Below, piece after piece: positions 19,710 to 31,125 of a DNA stretch of 64,000 bases. A program made the translations under genes and the position numbers. The notes under the pieces are model-generated. The model made no database searches. It worked only from the letters and a program-made list of their open reading frames with translations, and was not told the origin of the DNA. Location of the stretch: contig JAJEKV010000011.1 of assembly GCA_021234155.1 (NCBI GenBank), forward strand, positions 13,123,255 to 13,187,254, given 5' to 3'. This stretch comes from Isoetes taiwanensis. Its lineage: Eukaryota; Streptophyta; Lycopodiopsida; Isoetales; Isoetaceae. The first letter of the stretch is position 1, and each line of letters begins with the position of its first letter.

Positions 19710-21374
19710 TTTTTACTCATCTATAAATGAACCTGATCATCCAAAGTAGCTGCTGTAAAGCCTCTGGAACCTCTATCTTGTGTTTTTTCTAGTATTTAGC
19801 AACACCACAGTTAGAATCGGCCCTGAGATCGCCCTATTCCATCGGCTATGCATGTCTCCAATTAAGCAGCTACCATCATCGATTCCACAAACCCTAACCG
19901 TGCCCTAATTCCGGATGTCTCAAATTTCATGAGAAAAGGGCTTTCATTATAAGCCCTTGGATCTTCTTGAATTAACAGAGGGCTTTCTTTGTAAGCCCTC
20001 TGATCTTAACCATTGAAGAGGATGAAACAAAAATTGCACAAATTGCATGCAAAAATTTGGTGCACTCTAGATGTACTGATTAGTATGCCTCGTGTAATAC
20101 GCCCATGAAATCATATGAAAACCATGCCAAAAAGCGTATAAAATCACAAAAAAAACCCCTGTTATAATATTATCATTCAATGCATTCTTTGATCAAGCCC
20201 AAGCCTTAGCAATATTTTTCTCCATTTTTTATAGATAGAAGCGCATAAAAAGTTTGTCATGGCCAGGCTTGAGCTGTCTCAATCCGACAGTGTAGGAGAA
20301 GTTTGAGCCATGGGCTTTATATTTTTTATTTTGCCTTACCCGAAGCGCCATGGCCATGGCAACTATTCTCATTCCGGTACCTCCAGATCTGAAGCTTTGG
20401 CTATGGCGCTGCCTCCGATCACCATTCAGCCCCATGCAGACTGCATGCCATTCAAGCCTTGCATGCCTATTCCGGCCCTTTGCATGCCTTTGCATGTGTT
20501 TGCATGTGTACTCCGGCCTTTTGCATGTCTTCATGCATATCTGCTGCCCTATAAAACTGAAACTTCAAATCCGGCTTAGATTTCCAATAGAGAGGGATCT
20601 TAAGCTAAGGGCGATGGAGTTATGCATGCTATGCTTCTCTATAAATTTGGGGCTCCATATCCAGCTTTGATTCCAACAGAAATGCATAGTTATGGGCAAA
20701 GGAATCTGGCGTTTACCCAAAAGGTAGATTCGTGCTTCTAGAAGCTTTGTTATATGAACTGATAGAACTCCTTTATTATGCAGGTGATCAACCTTTTTGC
20801 ATTTGCACAGGTAGCTCTATAAGCACTGGATTATGAAGCGAAGGCTGAGCAGATTCATGCAGCCGAGTCCAGATTCATTATAATTTCTCCTTTCTTCAGA
20901 TATGGTTGTTGAATATATCTATTGTGGCACTTTCCTTCATCCCAATACATCTCATTTTCGTCATGGCTTTCTGACATAAAAGATGAGCATTAAAAATATC
21001 AAATGCTGATAAATCCCCTTTTGCCCTGCTTCTTACTGTGTTTTTTTCCAGTTAAATTTCAGAGCTTTATATGGGCGATGGAGGCAGAAAGCATGCCGGA
21101 ATGCATGACGGAATGCCTGCTCTGTGCGAGGTCACCTGGAGCTAAGATCTTCCCTTGAGCTCATCATTGAAACATGGGCGACAGCAGATAAGGCATCTCA
21201 ACTTTGAATCCTTCGCTATTATTCCTTTGAAGTATTTCATGTCTAGTATTTTGCATGCAGAAGCGTCGGAAAGGAGCTCTCTCAGTTATAAACGGGGAGA
21301 AAGATCCACTGTTATTTCCAATGGCGACAGCTTTTGTCGGTTCGAACACAGGTGAATGGGGTAAACCACAAACA
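19710..21374. other. stretch without recognisable genes; TGCATG-rich block
   Basis: No gene recognised. 20440-20545 is rich in GCATGCC/TGCATGT repeats and gives spurious open frames. 20300-20600 has promoter-like TATAAA sequences, but I see no coding exon to pair with them. A dispersed repeat copy lies at 20060-20177. Confidence 0.45.
20060..20177 (+). repeat. dispersed repeat R, copy 1
   Basis: Begins GTGCACTCTAGATGTACTGA and ends near CCCCTGTTATAATATTATC. It has the same order of blocks as the copies at 21537-21669, 23490-23612 (reverse) and 43873-43995: TGCACTCTAGATGTA, TTAGTA.ACCT, AATACG, AAATCATATGAAAACCAT, AAAAGCGTA, and CCCCCTGTTATTATGCTACA. Class unknown. Confidence 0.7.
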
Positions 21375-21495
21375 AAGGCGACTGCCAGTTTAAAGGCAAG
21401 AGCCAGTTTGGAGCAGTTTCCAGCATATGCTTAGAATATGCTGAAAATCCATATGAGCAAGGGTTTTCCCCCTTAGGGCAACCCAAAAAGGGGCT
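21375..21495 (+). repeat. dispersed repeat shared with 13630-13767
   Basis: Second copy of the repeat described at 13630: CTGCCAGTTTA, TTTGGAGCAGTTTCCAGCAT, ATGCTTAGAATATGCTG, CATATGAGCAAGGGTTTTCC, CCCTTAGGGCAACCCAAAAA. It is followed within 45 bp by dispersed repeat R copy 2. Confidence 0.65.
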
Positions 21496-21536
21496 TAAAA
21501 CATTGGAAAAGGTCAACAAAATTAGTGCAACTATAT

Positions 21537-21669
21537 GCGCACTCTAGATGTATGCATTAGTACATCTGCTCGAATACGCAATGAAATCATAGCGAAACCG
21601 TATGCAAAAGCGTACAAACAAAAATACAAAAGTAACCCCCTGTTATTGTACTATATATTGTCATTTCTT
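21537..21669 (+). repeat. dispersed repeat R, copy 2
   Basis: GCGCACTCTAGATGTATGCA through CCCCCTGTTATTGTACTATA, with the same internal blocks as copies 1, 3 and 4. Confidence 0.7.
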
Positions 21670-21982
21670 AAAAGCACTAGACTTTTCTATTTTGTCTCCA
21701 TTTTCACCTACCTATCTGAAAATATTATAAGTGTTTATGTGAAGGACAATATCTAATTTTTTCAGCTCCTCAAAATCTTCCAGAGCGTCAGCACTGTGCT
21801 AGATTTAGCCAAGATAGAAAGAAGTAATCAATGTATATTCATGCTTGCACATGGCGGCATATACACATGCCTAGAGCATCCACCTGTTTATTAAGGAAAC
21901 ATAATGTTACGATTCAGTTTAAAAATAGATATGCTCTAGGATGGATGTTGGATTTCAATCTAGAGTCATGGTCGATTGCAAT

Positions 21983-22884
21983 AGAGATGACATCAATGAA
22001 TATGATATACATTAGATAGAGAATGGTAAAGATAATTATATGGTGTAGGTCGACAATGCAGAACAAGATATAGATTTGATAGTGTATAGTAAGGATAGAT
22101 ACGAGTCTAGAGCGAAACCACGAGGCAATTGATATAAATTCAGGAGGCAGATATGTGTTCGTTTATGAAGCTAGAAAGGATATTGATCGATAATGAATCC
22201 AGGAGAGTTGACATTGATACACACAAACACACACATAGACACACACGTTGAAAGAGAGTTTGGAATAGAAACAGCAGGGCAAGTCGCACCCAGATAAAAT
22301 ATTCTACACCAAGATCTACGAGGTAAACTTAAATGGAAAAAATGCTGCTTATATTGACTTTGGGGTTTAGAAAGAGCCCTAATTGTCAACCATAAGAGGT
22401 ACGACCATTTGCCATGTTTGTCAACGCCACCAAATCCGACGCTACTTTTTGCGACTCAAACGCGTAGTCTTTACGCATAAGGTCACCGCATGCATATGTT
22501 TGGGCTTGGTCCGACGATATGTTCTGCCTTCTCCTGCTTCATATCTTACTCCAGAGTTCTGTTTCCCATTTGGACCCATTTAAAACATTGATATACCCTC
22601 GCCGCGATTGTAGTACCCAACTACTCAATTTTACCATATAATTCCTTCCTTATTTACCCGTGGACAGAAATTCTTTATAATGTTTGAAAATGGCCTTGGT
22701 TCTTGGCTTTCGGGGGGTGTGCCTTCTGTCAGAGTCGCTCAGTCGTTATTTGAACAGTTCGTTGCTACCAGAGTGGAGCCTGCTTTTTGAGACTAAGAAT
22801 TTAGCATTCTACAAGAACGTAATATAGGTGTGAATTAAGAATTTTTCCTTCTTGTTGCGGAACATACTCCTAAAATGCAATTTA
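21983..22884 (+). repeat. duplicate of the region upstream of the receptor kinase
   Basis: About 900 bp nearly identical to 47538-48469, which lies immediately upstream of the PSKR-like gene. Shared landmarks are ATGACATCAATGAATATGAT, the CACACAAACACACACA microsatellite, GACTTTGGGGTTTAGAAAGA, CTTTATAATG...GAAAATGGCC, and GAATTTTTCCTTCTTGTTGC. Homology stops at GCAATTTA (22884 / 48469). No kinase coding sequence follows here, so this is an orphan copy of a 5' flanking region, or a remnant of a lost paralogue. Confidence 0.85.
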
Positions 22885-23489
22885 ACCCGAGCCCAAACGG
22901 GATCATCATTGATGGTGCCCCATAGAAAAAAAGAGGCATTACGAGATGGGGGCTTGGGATTTATACGATATGATTTAGAGTGAAAAAATCATAGAGCTTT
23001 AGCAATAGTGAAATTTAAAGAAAGGCATTGCAAAATATTTTGGAACAACTCCAGTAGAGCCATTTAGAGAGATGAAAGTTGCTCTAGAAAGTGAAACTAT
23101 CCTTGCAACAAACAAGGTAATGACATTTGCAGTAGGCTGGGCCAAATAGAATTTAGGTCATCATGGGAAGAAATAGTTACCAACATCTATAAGATATACC
23201 TTTTTGTGCTAACTTAGTCATTTAGGTGCAGTATTAAAGGCTGTGCAAATCAGTTCACTTTGTGAAGGGTTTTTTTGTTTTTGTCTATAATTTTTGGTTA
23301 AAGAATAAATATCATAAAAGTTAGAATTTACTCAAATGCTAAATCGGCCTTATGCATTCCATCTAATACATGAGGTTGAATAAAATTAACCTCCATTTTG
23401 TATTTGAATGCCCCAATTAACTTATTATCTTCTGCGATTGTTGGAAGCAGCAAATATTACTCAATGTTTTATATGGTTTTGGCCAGTAT
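22885..23489. other. stretch without recognisable genes
   Basis: A+T-rich sequence following the upstream-region duplicate. No reading frame with family motifs, and no continuation of receptor-kinase coding sequence, was found. Confidence 0.45.
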
Positions 23490-23612
23490 AAATATGTAGC
23501 ATAATAACAGGGGGTTTCTTTTGTATTTTTATACCTTTTTTTCAATGGTTTTTATATGATTTGATGACTGTATTTTGCGAGACATACTAATCAGTATATC
23601 TAGAGTGCACAT
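23490..23612 (-). repeat. dispersed repeat R, copy 3 (reverse)
   Basis: Reverse orientation: TATGTAGCATAATAACAGGG at the left end and TATATCTAGAGTGCAC at the right, with the family blocks between them. Confidence 0.7.
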
Positions 23613-24398
23613 ACTGTCACTCCAAATTTAGTGGCATTTTTCAATGGTCATGCCTATGATTTCTCTACATATCTGAAAATCAAACATGCAGGCATCGAAC
23701 AAAGGTATTTTAGGGTTTTTTGGAGTTTGTTTCGACATTTTCTTCTTTCAGGGCTCGGGAAGGCAAAGGAGCCACATCTCATGATTTTTTGTGCAACTAG
23801 ATGGATTCCAGATTGTACAGCCTAGTAGGTTCTGGGAGTTTCCAGAATTTTTTCTCTGTGGTCTGCACAAGAAGCTATGGGGTCGGAAGAATGTTGTAGT
23901 CCAGATTCGAGCGCCATAGATGGGTCTGAAGGGGCGGCTTTGAAGGAAGAAAGCGAAGAAGGGTCTGTGGAGGATTCTGTGGAAGAGCGATGGTGAGATC
24001 CGTTCGAAGAGGAGGACGTTCTTAGCCATATTAAAGGCCTTACAGAGGAGCCCTGTGTGGAAGTTCATCTTGCATGTCTCTCCTGTAACCCCCTTTTCTT
24101 TCTAGAAAACCTTTTCCTTTTTAGTTCTGAAATCATTTTACAGGGTGAAGATGGATCCGAACCTATTTTTGTAGCTCTTCTTGCTCCAATTCCTGCAACT
24201 TTAGCGATTACAAGGTAGGGCAGGGGCTGCAGGGACAGGGCCGGCTGCATATTCTGAGCTTCCTTATAGCCAAGGTGGAGAGAAAAAACTCGGACCTGTG
24301 ATTTGTAGAGGGGTTTGTGGAATCGAAGCATTCATTGCTTGGAGGGAGAGATTTGAGGCAAAGCTTTTACCCAAGTAACAAGATTTTGTGGAATAGCA
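23613..24398. other. unrecognised stretch with a short acidic plus-strand frame
   Basis: Around 23875-23995 the plus strand encodes a short acidic segment (GSEECCSPDSSAIDGSEGAA then LKEESEEGSVEDSVEER) that could be a real exon, but no family is recognised. The opposite-strand frames here look like shadows. Nothing else is recognised up to the hexosaminidase fragment. Confidence 0.35.
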
Positions 24399-24822
24399 AT
24401 GGGTTGTGCTCTGTTTCCACACAGGGGTGTTCTTCTTGATACATCTAGAAATTTTACCCCGTTGCAGGCATTCTACGCACGATCAAAGCTATGGGGCATA
24501 ATAAGCTTAATGTTTTCCATTGGCACATCACGGGTTCGCAGTCTTTTCCCATTCATATTTCGTCAGAGCCGGATCTGTCTGCTAAAGGCTCTTACGGTTC
24601 CCGCTTCACGTATTATCCTGCAAATGTGAGGAAGATTATCAGCTATGCACGATCTGTCGGAGTTAGGGTAATGCCAGAAATCGATGCTCCAGGTATATTC
24701 ATTTGAATTCTAGAGCCTGATATAATAGAGTCTTAGGTTCTTATATAAAATTTTGCAGCACATTCAGCTTCTTGGGGATCAGCATATCCAGAGATTGTGA
24801 CTTGCCAGAATGAATTTTGGTA
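24399..24822 (+). pseudogene. beta-N-acetylhexosaminidase (GH20) fragment
   Basis: Plus-strand exons read [17 protein letters not shown], then [59 protein letters not shown], an intron (24693-24758, GT..AG), and HSASWGSAYPEIVTCQNEF. This is the front part of the GH20 catalytic barrel of plant hexosaminidases, which trim GlcNAc from N-glycans. A one-base deletion at the first junction (near 24469, CAGGCATTC) shifts the frame. The catalytic Asp-Glu pair, which lies further downstream in the family, is not present. At about 24822 the sequence switches directly to a lectin-kinase fragment in the opposite orientation. Confidence 0.82.
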
Positions 24823-25545
24823 ATGCTAGAACCCTGAAACTGTACAGATCTGAAGCAGCTGTTGCTTTGAATGATTTAAGCAACTCCGGTGCTAAATAAC
24901 CTGGTGTCCCTACCAGGCTGCTTTGTTGTTTAGATTCATCTAGTTGGGTGATTCTAGCAAGCCCAAAATCTCCTAATTTGGTGTTGAAATTTACATCCAG
25001 CATAATGTTGCTTGCTTTTATGTCCCTATGTATGATTTTCAGCTCTGTTCCTTCATGAAGGTAAAGTATGGCAGATGCTAATTCTTTCAGAATATTGTAT
25101 CTAGTATGCCATGGCAGATTTATTTCTTCTTTGAATAAATGATCATCTACGCTGCCATTTTGAAGGTATTCATAGACTAGTAGCAGTGCTCCACTGTGAT
25201 AACGCCAGCCTTGAGCTGAACCAGATTAGGGTTACTCTGCAATCATGTATTTTTCACTTTGTTTGCGTTTTTTTTTTATGATCCTTTTCACGGCTACAGG
25301 TTCACCACCTTGAATAAATCCCTTAAAAACACAGCCATATCCTCCTTCCCCTGGTATCTCATTTTTGTTGAAATTGTTTGTTGCAAGCTTGAGCTCTTTG
25401 TAGGTAAATTCGCAACGGTCAGGAAGAGGACTCTTTTTGGATTTGTTCTTCATTTTCTTATTCAAACACCAGATGGCATAAATCAGAAGCAGCATTCCCA
25501 ATATTCCTGCAATTGTGCCTACTAATATACGTTCTCTTCTACATC
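24823..25545 (-). pseudogene. lectin-type receptor kinase fragment
   Basis: Minus-strand order: a transmembrane helix (VGTIAGILGMLLLIYAIWCL), basic juxtamembrane KKMKNKSKK, FTYKELKLATNNFNKNE, Gly-loop GEGGYGCVFKG, VAVKRI, LLLVYEYLQNGSVDDHLF, ILYLHEGTELKIIHRDIKAS, DFGLARITQL, GTPGYLAPELL, and SDLYSF...VLAL. This layout is that of L-type lectin receptor kinases, plasma-membrane RD kinases. Frame breaks occur near 25210-25240 (stops and a one-base loss in QLKGW) and elsewhere. The kinase C-lobe is cut at the junction with the hexosaminidase fragment, and the lectin domain is missing, ending close to palindromic element P2 at 25562. Confidence 0.85.
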
Positions 25546-25561
25546 CCTACACGATCCTTAC

Positions 25562-26019
25562 GGCCCCGAAGGGGCCAAAAATTTTTTTAGTTAACACAAA
25601 CCATTAACACAACAGACATTATTAACACAAAATATTGCATTTGACACATTTAAATTTAAATCCCCCTTAAACCCCCTTTGGTTTGGGTGCATATTCACAC
25701 GGGGGGTGACGTAGGGCAGCGAGAGCCCTCATAATTGTATTTTGCACGTACAAAATCAACACCATATAGTATTCCGCTTGAAATCTTATAGTATTATGTG
25801 AATCTTGTTATACAGTATAGCAAATTTTGTACTTGCATACCCCACAAACGAGGAACTTTACGTACGGTGTAGATTAAGGAATAAGGGGTGAATATGCCTA
25901 TCCAACAGCTCTCGTTGCCCGGAGTCACCCCCCGTGTGAATATGCACCCAAACCAAAGGGGGTTTAAGGGGGATTTAAATTTAAATGTGTCAAATGCAAT
26001 ATTTTGTGTTAATAATGTC
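25562..26019. mobile_element. palindromic element P2, right end truncated
   Basis: Core of the P family: the left end is CGGCCCCGAAGGGGCC, then inverted arms around GGTTTGGGTGCATATTCACA, a spacer with TTTGTACTTGCATACCCCAC, and the complementary arm from CCCCCCGTGTGAATATGCAC. The right arm stops at TTGTGTTAATAATGTC, so the terminal about 50 bp is lost. No inverted outer flanks exist here. The spacer is in the opposite orientation to P1, P3 and P4. Confidence 0.8.
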
Positions 26020-27889
26020 AAAAAACCGTTAGAAATATTGTTTTTGGGTTTTCTAAAGTCTTGTGATTTGTTTATTTTAGATGTTTCCATGCAATTTAGG
26101 GTTTCTATTTAGGGCACAAGGCAGGGCAGCATGGACATGGCGGTGGGGTTCCGCTAAGAAAGAGAGTTAAGACATAATGCAGAAGAGCCAATGTCGATTC
26201 TAATCAGCTTTGACAGAATCAACTATTTCGATTTCAGCCCAAGCCGGATTTTTGCCACCAGAAACAAAGTTTTTGCATAAGGCGGATCTGCAGAGCTCTA
26301 GTGAATCCATATTTGGACTGTGAAGGATTCCTGCATTGTGGGGCTTAGAGAATGCTTCAATACCTCTGTGGCGGTCACTGGAATTAGAACCCCTTCCCCA
26401 AAACCCCTTCCTTTGATGCCTTCCTGCTCCACAATATGGCAAAAGGAGATTCTTGCGTGATTCTTCTTGCATCTTCTATGATTCTTGCACTGGGAGATCT
26501 GGCATGTAGCAAGCTCTGAGGAAGCGGAGTATTAGATGAGCAGGGTGACGTAGTCATTTTCTTTCCAGATTTTTTGCCACAGTAGTCCTTCTGTTGTTGC
26601 AATGGTGATGATTTTAGGAATTGCAATAGTCTTCACTTCCTTTCATGGCAGAGGGTTCAAATACTCAATTGTTTTGCTGAATCATCCCCAATTATTTTGT
26701 TGAATCTGCATGATGTTGGCATGTGGATAAACTGCATTGCTCTTTGTTTTGTCCGATTTCAGGTTCTTATGGCTGCATGCAGTATATGTGGATGAACATG
26801 TTTTGAGAGGATCTGGCAGGGCTGTTTGTATGTGTTCTTGCAATTATGTATGTGTTGTTGCAATTTTGTTACTGTAGTAGGTCGACTGTATAGCGTAGAT
26901 TGACGTCTGTTATAGTTTGAAAACCATGTGCTGAGGTGGAAAATGGGATTTGACCCCATCTTTATTTTTGTTCAATGGTTGTGGTTCTTGGAGAGGGAAT
27001 ATGGCGTGGCATATTCCCTTCATCAACGGTCAAGATGAAGCGATTATAGATGTTGAGCAAAAAATTAGAGCATTTAAAAGCTCAAGTCCTTCAAAAATAA
27101 AATTAGAGCATTTAAATTTAGTTAAATTAAACAAGATAAATGGATCAAGGTTCATTATCAAGCATTTAATTAATAATAACATTTACCTCCATCCAATCCA
27201 ACGATCTAGATGAGCGGTTGAGATTGTGATCTAAGTCCTATGATCCTATTGGCCCTTAGTTAATGGCCCAAATTAAATTCCTGCATTGTGTTTTTCCCTC
27301 TTTCCCCGCGTGATCTCCATTTTCAAAGGCATCTTGTATGATCCTGCTTCTGATCTCTATTTTCAAAGGCAAAGCTCTCTATGTTCAAAATCAAGTTGTA
27401 TGATCCGCAAAGGAAGCTCAGATCCGCAAAGATCCGCAAAGGTTTCTATCTTCCGCTTGTATGATCCACAAAGGCAGTGGCCAGGGAAGAGGGGCTCTGC
27501 TTACAGGTCGAGATCTGCTGTATTTCTGTAATTCGGCCATGATAGAAAGATCTGGATAGGAGAATAGGCAAAAATATTTAGGGTTTCAAGTGCTTAGGGT
27601 GGAGGTGCCAGCCGCTCATTGCTCTACAAAAATCTCTAGTGGAAATGCGTGGCTGGAAGAGCAGCTTAGCTGCTGCATGTTGCTCTGACTCCATGGCTGC
27701 AGGATAATTGACGAACTTTGTGGCAGCAAATCATGACTGGTAAGAACTTTTCCATCCTACGACCACGTCGCCCATGCCGATTTGAGGGAATGGTAAATCC
27801 TTGGATTGTTCTGCATCACCGGAGCAGCAGGTCAAGAATCCTTCTCCATCACCATCACAGCAGGTCAAGAATTCGCTCCCCAGTTAAGA
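26020..27889. other. stretch with one unrecognised minus-strand frame pair
   Basis: Minus-strand frames 26626-26384 and 26472-26200 overlap and have a coding-like composition (Ser- and Lys-rich, then GILHSPNMDSLELCRSALCK), but I recognise no family. 27340-27475 repeats the words TGATCC and GATCCGCAAAGG several times. Otherwise nothing is seen. Confidence 0.35.
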
Positions 27890-28345
27890 TATTGGGGCGC
27901 CCGTATATAGAGTCCGGGATGTGGTATTTCCGGACTTTTTTTGTGGTGTTTCTGGCCATCCGATATCAGCCAAGTGGTGTTTCTGGCCAAAAAAAGTGGT
28001 GTTTCTGGCCAAAAATATGGTATTTCTGGCCAAAAACCAAGCGCGAAACTGCGCGGCGGAGTCAAAATCTTTGTTCGGATCCCTCTTGCAGCTCCCTGGA
28101 CGGCTTGAAATGCTTCAAAAGCCCTTCCAATCGCTTTGTCTTCCTCTTTAACACTAGTTTGATGAAGAGAGGAAGTGATTTGAGCTCAGATAGAGCCGGA
28201 TCAAGCAAAAAATGACCTAAAACAGTTGATTCTGGGCTTAAAACTGTGAAGTGCACAGTGGCTGATAACGGTGACCAGAAACACCACCAAAAAAGTCCAG
28301 AAATACCACATCCTGGACTCTATATACGGGTGTCCAAGATATTGT
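27890..28345. mobile_element. inverted-repeat element (non-autonomous DNA element)
   Basis: Terminal inverted repeats of about 72 bp or more (27900-27971 and 28260-28330): CCCGTATATAGAGTCCGGGA, GTGGTATTTCCGGACTTTTT, GTGGTGTTTCTGGCC, with the complement at the right side. Just inside the left arm, GTGGTGTTTCTGGCCAAAAA is repeated three times in tandem (27974-28038). No transposase frame; the open frames across it arise from the repeats. It directly abuts hairpin H2. Confidence 0.7.
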
Positions 28346-28349
28346 TAGG

Positions 28350-28459
28350 GTAAGCTGTCTGGTCCAGCATTTCCCTGCTTGTTCCGGTGAGCTGCTCCCG
28401 CCTGCCGCCGGTCGCAGCATCCACCGGACAAGCAGGGAATGTTGTCCCAGACAGCTTAC
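28350..28459. repeat. hairpin-forming inverted repeat H2
   Basis: Arms of about 40 bp (28350-28389 and 28422-28459) around a 32-nt G+C-rich loop. The left arm runs from GTAAGCTGTCTGG to CCCTGCTTGTTCCGGTG and the right arm from CACCGGACAAGCAGGG to CCAGACAGCTTAC. Compact enough to be a microRNA-like foldback or a tiny inverted-repeat element. Confidence 0.7.
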
Positions 28460-29469
28460 TCTAGTACAAGATTTGAGGAATTAGGCAAACTATTAGGCAC
28501 GACCACATGACACCTTTTTCTTACCCCCTCCGTATAATCTCTGTATACAATTTTTATACAAGAGAGGGGGCCTCCAAATGTTATTCATTCATTAACTAGC
28601 TGTTAACATACAAAGTAAATTTTATATCAAGCAAACTCTTGTTACAAAATTCAGAGGAATTTGGAGAACTGGAGAGAGAACGTGGCGCGATGGAGAGATC
28701 ATCGCCCTGTCCAGTCTTGTTGTGATTGAAAAGGAGGTTTATTTCTTTGAAATTTTGTCTTCCCTTGCAAAATCAACTTGTTTCAAATGCAAATGCAATT
28801 CAGAATTTTGAATGTGCATTGGAGCACTAGAATTCATTGTGGCATTCGTTTTGATTCATTCTGGCATTTCATTGCTCCGGCATTCGGCGTTCAGCTTTTG
28901 TTAAGCTTCTATTACTTCGTCCCACCCCAACGGTTCCTTAACTGGATGTTGTTAAGAAAGAGGAACAAAATTGGGGTAGTCGAAAGTCGCCTCCACACTC
29001 CACCCCCAAAATTAAGAGAAGCTAACATTTTAACCATGTTATCATAAGTGCACCCCATAAAGAAGACAATACCTATTTCATCGTTAACTCTTAGATGTTT
29101 CACTACAAAGCTTTTTTGAAGAGAAAGAATCATAGAAAAGGAAATATTTAGAATGGAAACTCTTCTTTACAATAACACTGATTCTCATTGATTTGGTGTG
29201 TTGATGGATGTGTTTGCATGCCAATTCTATTTTAATTGTAACTATGTGATTATCATGGTTATAGACTTGAACAACTGTAGCCACTAGACTTGAACAATTG
29301 TAATCACTAGGTTTGTATAAATTGGTTACCTTTGATATAGATATATCTTATACGTGTGTTTATTTGCACCAAATAGTACGTCGCAAATTGACTGCCGTAT
29401 CGCCATAAATGGGTATGGAACACATTGCATATGGAAACTAGGAACGCATTGCATATGGAAACGACTGAA
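28460..29469. other. A+T-rich stretch without recognisable genes
   Basis: No coding or RNA gene recognised. CGCATTGCATATGGAAAC is repeated at 29420-29465. Confidence 0.45.
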
Positions 29470-30020
29470 ATAATTTTCAATAGGAGGATATTAATTTATA
29501 AATCATATAAAGGGGGAAATGTAGTAAAGAAGTATGAACATTGGTTGTGAGGAAAGGAGTATAAACATTGCATATGGAAAAAAGGCACAAATGAAGAGAT
29601 TTTGAGTAAGGGAATATTGGGATTGTTAAGAAGAGGGATATTAACTGAATAAGGGGATATTAAATTACAAGATCGCAAAAGAGGGATGGTTGAGAAGAGA
29701 AGTATGACGAAGTAAGGGGATATTAAACCTCAAAATCGCAGAGGGGGGATTATTGAGAAAAGGGGTATGAATATTGGTTGCATTGCAAGAAATAGGGTAT
29801 GAAAATTGCAAATGTCGAAATGGGGTACAAATCAAGAAATTTTCAAGTAGGGGGATATTAAGCTACAAAAATCACAAAGGAGGATTATTACTAAAAGGGG
29901 CATGAACATTAGTTTTGAGAAAAGGGGTATGAACATTGCGAATGCAATGGGGGATATAAAAAAAAAAAATCAAATACGGGGATATTAATCTATAAAATCA
30001 CAAAGGGTGGATTGTGGCCA
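29470..30020. repeat. degenerate tandem array (GGGGATATTAA units)
   Basis: The words GGGGATATTAA, AAGGGGTATGAACATTG, ATCGCAAA and GGATTATTG recur in the same order several times over about 550 bp, with units of about 90-130 bp and much variation. It is an old, diverged tandem repeat, purine-rich on the plus strand. Confidence 0.6.
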
Positions 30021-30981
30021 AATACCTCGTTTCTTAAAATCATGTCCATTCCACATTTAAGGGGTTTTTTATGGGGGATTTCAAGGAGGATGTGGTGTCT
30101 TTATGTGATATACATCACACTTTTTTACATGCACCTAACGTGGACTTCAGTCCTAAACAATATTGGGATGCACTCTAACTACATTTATCAATCGACCCTG
30201 CAAAAAAAGACACTCTGTTTTCATCTCGTCATCTTTAACTTCCTTTTTCAACATAGTTTTTAAATACAACACATCATCTATCCATTGTCATTGCAATTCC
30301 CTCATACAAAATGCCTTCTTATATCATTCCAGCTACAGCCATACCACTTTTTCTTCAACATTCTTCCTCTCCTGAGCCATTGAGAGACAATGAGATTCAT
30401 GTGCCCGTTCTTGTTGTTTACAAAACTCCTGCACAATTAGCATTGGCAAATCCAGATAGGTCATAGGACGACATTGAATCATTTGCAATGCAGACAATTT
30501 GTGTAACAGCATCTCGTAAGTTTGTTTGTCTCTCATGTTGTTAGGTATATTCGTGGTGATTGGTGCATGGCCTTGAGGAGACTAAGCTTGCTCGATATGT
30601 TTATTTGTTCTTTTGCGTTTAGTCGACTCCAAGGATGTAAGAGCTCTCTTCCTAATGACCCAAAGATCAAGGAATTTCCTGTTGTAATCAATTCCATAAT
30701 TGCTGGGCGTTACCATGTGACATAGTTTGGGTTCTGCAGCATTTAGCAGGGCTATACAAGCACATGATCTAAACACTGGAATTAATGTCTACATGTAAGA
30801 TTATAAAAAATAACAAAGTCGTATTTAATTAAAGTGGGTCTCATTCCATTCCCACTTTTTGAGGGGGGCGGGGTACAAATAAAAAGCGTCATGTTGCCAT
30901 GCGTACTAGTACCGTCATTGCTTCAAAGATGCAGAGCGCCTTAGAAGCTTTTGCAGTAGCAAATTGGTATTATGTCTTGTG
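30021..30981. other. stretch without recognisable genes
   Basis: Several short open frames (for example 30333-30536 on the minus strand) carry no recognisable motif. No RNA gene seen. Confidence 0.45.
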
Positions 30982-31125
30982 TGAATTTTTTTTTTCTTTT
31001 TTTTTTCTTTTTTTGAAGGCAAGGTTGGTTGCACCCACCCACATCTTCCAACTGATGGTAGCCATGGGTTTTGAACCCCGTGCTAATTTAGTATGTGATT
31101 TGGTTGCTGTACATTTGTCGTGATA
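30982..31125 (-). mobile_element. possible tRNA-derived SINE
   Basis: On the minus strand GGGGTTCAAAACCC matches a Pol III B box (GGTTCAANNCC). It is followed by a body with GGGTGGGTGCAACCAACC and an A-rich tail interrupted by single G residues (about 31015-30988). The A box is not convincing and no target duplication was found, so this is tentative. Confidence 0.4.

Noticed and set aside
27718-28215. 165-codon frame with SRSRI repeats
   Set aside because: It crosses the TIR and internal tandem units of a DNA element, with repetition at DNA level in more than one frame.
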